Origin: Bacteroidales bacterium UBA4230
Lineage (GTDB): Bacteria > Bacteroidota > Bacteroidia > Bacteroidales > UBA932
DNA length: 21,520 nt
Assembly (NCBI GenBank): GCA_002395605.1
Contig: DGXO01000025.1
Span: 1-21,520 of the forward strand
Direction of reading: 5' to 3'
In this document: piece by piece, positions 21,229 to 21,520 of the stretch
Layout of the letters: each line of letters begins with the position of its first letter
Position numbering within the stretch: the first letter of the stretch is position 1
Position numbers and translations under genes: made by a program
Notes under the pieces: model-generated
The model's database searches: none
Told to the model about the DNA's origin: nothing
Seen by the model: the letters and a program-made list of their open reading frames with translations, nothing else

Positions 21229-21236
21229 CAAAGATA
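21229..21236 (-). promoter_or_regulatory. -7 box of the 236-residue exported protein gene
   Basis: The minus strand reads TATCTTTG, an exact consensus match, about 26 bp before the start at 21203. Confidence 0.65.
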
Positions 21237-21335
21237 CTTATTATCAGATAGTTGCAGTTTCATTCAAGGGCTTTTGGTAGTCACTAGGAAAGTCTGTTGC
21301 AGACAAAAGCCATGATTTGACATGATGCAATACAG

Positions 21336-21520
21336 TTACATTTCCCAAGGTTCGGTATACATGTCATAATCAACTTCGGCATTGAGGTCGGCAAGAAAAG
21401 AAATGAATTTCTTATCCATGCTAAAACTCGGAATTGAGTAGGTGTCAGTGATGCCTTCAATGACAACTTGTACATAGACTTTAATGCCATGCGTCTTGCA
21501 ATACTCTCCCAATTGCTTGG
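21336..21520 (-). CDS. Partial hypothetical protein (C-terminal 60 residues)
   Basis: An open frame enters from the right edge on the minus strand and stops at TAA 21336-21338. The visible end begins KQLGEYCKTHGIKVYVQVVI and closes FLADLNAEVDYDMYTEPWEM. The pattern of a strand followed by FL-x-LNAEVDYDMY resembles the end of DUF4279-type proteins, a weak resemblance. It has the same AT-richer composition as its neighbour. The promoter-bearing gap of about 130 bp to the next gene suggests a separate transcript. Confidence 0.7.
   Translation of the reverse strand, partial: KQLGEYCKTHGIKVYVQVVIEGITDTYSIPSFSMDKKFISFLADLNAEVDYDMYTEPWEM

Overview
The window looks like a Bacteroidales chromosome fragment of moderately high GC. 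The main support is the repeated Bacteroidota-type promoter signature (a -7 box close to TAnnTTTG, sometimes with a -33 TTTG about 20 bp upstream). Short leaders, non-canonical lipoprotein signals, and protein families typical of gut Bacteroidales agree with this. I cannot resolve the genus. No tRNA, rRNA, CRISPR array, insertion sequence or complete mobile element was seen.

Left part (1-5207), accessory in character: a partial minus-strand gene runs off the left edge. A coupled pair follows, an unrecognised 533-residue protein and a calcineurin-like phosphoesterase, overlapping by ATGA. Next come a minus-strand flavodoxin-fold reductase and a uracil-DNA-glycosylase-superfamily enzyme. A long non-coding stretch (4139-4883) holds a 52-bp tandem repeat and a large imperfect hairpin, and ends at a 107-residue Bacteroidales small protein. 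The promoters of the 533-residue protein and of the 107-residue protein have the same design: a palindrome centred 11 bp upstream of the -33 TTTG. They may therefore answer to one regulator.

Middle (5259-12042): a HAD phosphatase fused to a ProX/YbaK-type tRNA-editing domain, then glycerate kinase 2 bp downstream. Next is a minus-strand three-gene operon of exported proteins (one with four DnaJ-like CxxC motifs, then two small paralogues) closed by an intrinsic terminator. Then come a divergent EamA transporter, and a low-molecular-weight protein tyrosine phosphatase translationally coupled to an AlkD-type DNA glycosylase.

Right part (12136-21520): a UvrA paralogue lacking the UvrB-binding region, a GNAT acetyltransferase with an upstream YghZ-type aldo/keto reductase, an exported acetyl-xylan-esterase-like hydrolase, and a transglutaminase-type lipoprotein coupled to CutC. 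An AT-richer end segment holds an exported protein of unknown function and the 3' end of another gene.

The most distinctive signals are repeats. Palindromic or tandem elements sit in frame inside two DNA-repair enzymes (the UDG-like protein and AlkD). A dispersed family of intergenic elements with an ACGCCAAAA core recurs at about 2.8, 4.4 and 7.5 kb.
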